Assembly: GCA_945637645.1 (NCBI GenBank)
Contig: CALZDK010000114.1
Span: forward strand, 1 to 6,271
Source: an uncultured Prevotella sp.
GTDB taxonomy: Bacteria > Bacteroidota > Bacteroidia > Bacteroidales > Bacteroidaceae
Length of the DNA stretch: 6,271 nucleotides
Direction: 5' to 3'
In this document: one piece after another, positions 6,226 to 6,271 of the stretch
Position numbering within the stretch: the stretch's first letter is position 1
How the letters are laid out: the number at the start of each line of letters is the position of its first letter
The notes under the pieces: model-generated
The model's input: only the letters and a program-made list of their open reading frames with translations
What the model was told of the DNA's origin: nothing
The model's database searches: none
Made by a program: the position numbers and the translations under genes

Positions 6226-6271
6226 CTTTTAGCTCAGTTGGTTAGAGCAACAGACTCATAATCTGGAGGTC
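6223..6271 (+). tRNA. tRNA with anticodon CAT (Met, or Ile2), 3' end beyond window
   Basis: The first 49 nt of a tRNA are present. The 5' acceptor strand is GGGCTTT (6223-6229), the D arm is GCTC/GAGC (6232-6235 and 6245-6248), and the anticodon arm is 6250-6266 with loop CTCATAA at 6255-6261 and anticodon CAT at 6257-6259. Four of the five anticodon-stem pairs are canonical; the outermost (A6250 with G6266) is a mismatch. The stem lacks the three G-C pairs typical of initiator tRNA, so elongator Met is likely. Ile2, in which C34 is modified to lysidine, also has a CAT gene anticodon and cannot be excluded. The T arm, the 3' acceptor strand and any following tRNAs lie outside the window. Confidence 0.93.

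Overview
The window looks like a chromosomal segment from a member of the Bacteroidales, probably near Prevotella or Bacteroides. This rests on three things: promoter-like elements of the Bacteroidetes type (TTTG, about 20 nt, TAnnTTTG), an AT-rich intergenic sequence around moderate-GC genes, and an ECF sigma factor whose N-terminus resembles those I recall from Bacteroides. The genus is an inference.

The left part (about 20-1616, plus strand) is a three-gene regulatory operon. It encodes an ECF sigma factor, then a small single-pass membrane protein that I take to be its anti-sigma factor, then a small exported protein resembling DUF4252. The first two genes overlap by 11 nt and the last two share an ATGA. 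A good ECF-type promoter (TGTAAC, 17 nt, CGTC) lies just upstream of the sigma gene, which suggests autoregulation. This cell-envelope signalling cassette is the least characterised part of the window.

The middle (1617-1752) is a short convergent intergenic region. It holds a strong plus-strand hairpin terminator whose T-run runs into the stop codon of the opposing gene, and a second perfect inverted repeat that may help end minus-strand transcription.

The right part (1753-6057, minus strand) is a second three-gene cluster. In transcription order it encodes a PMCA-type P-type calcium ATPase, the bifunctional riboflavin kinase/FAD synthetase RibF (start overlapping the ATPase stop as ATGA), and a CPBP-family intramembrane protease 43 nt further on. 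A heptameric tandem repeat sits in that last gap. The grouping mixes ion transport, cofactor synthesis and membrane proteolysis; only the first two genes look translationally coupled.

The right edge (6058-6271) is a divergent promoter region. It has a candidate promoter for the ATPase on the minus strand and a well-formed sigma-ABfr-type promoter on the plus strand. The latter leads through a short structured leader into a tRNA with anticodon CAT, cut off by the window end.

I see no CRISPR array, insertion sequence, phage gene or obvious recent transfer. Most of the window is ordinary core genome. The best candidates for something undescribed are the sigma/anti-sigma/exported-protein cassette and the leader hairpin that could mask the 5' end of the tRNA.
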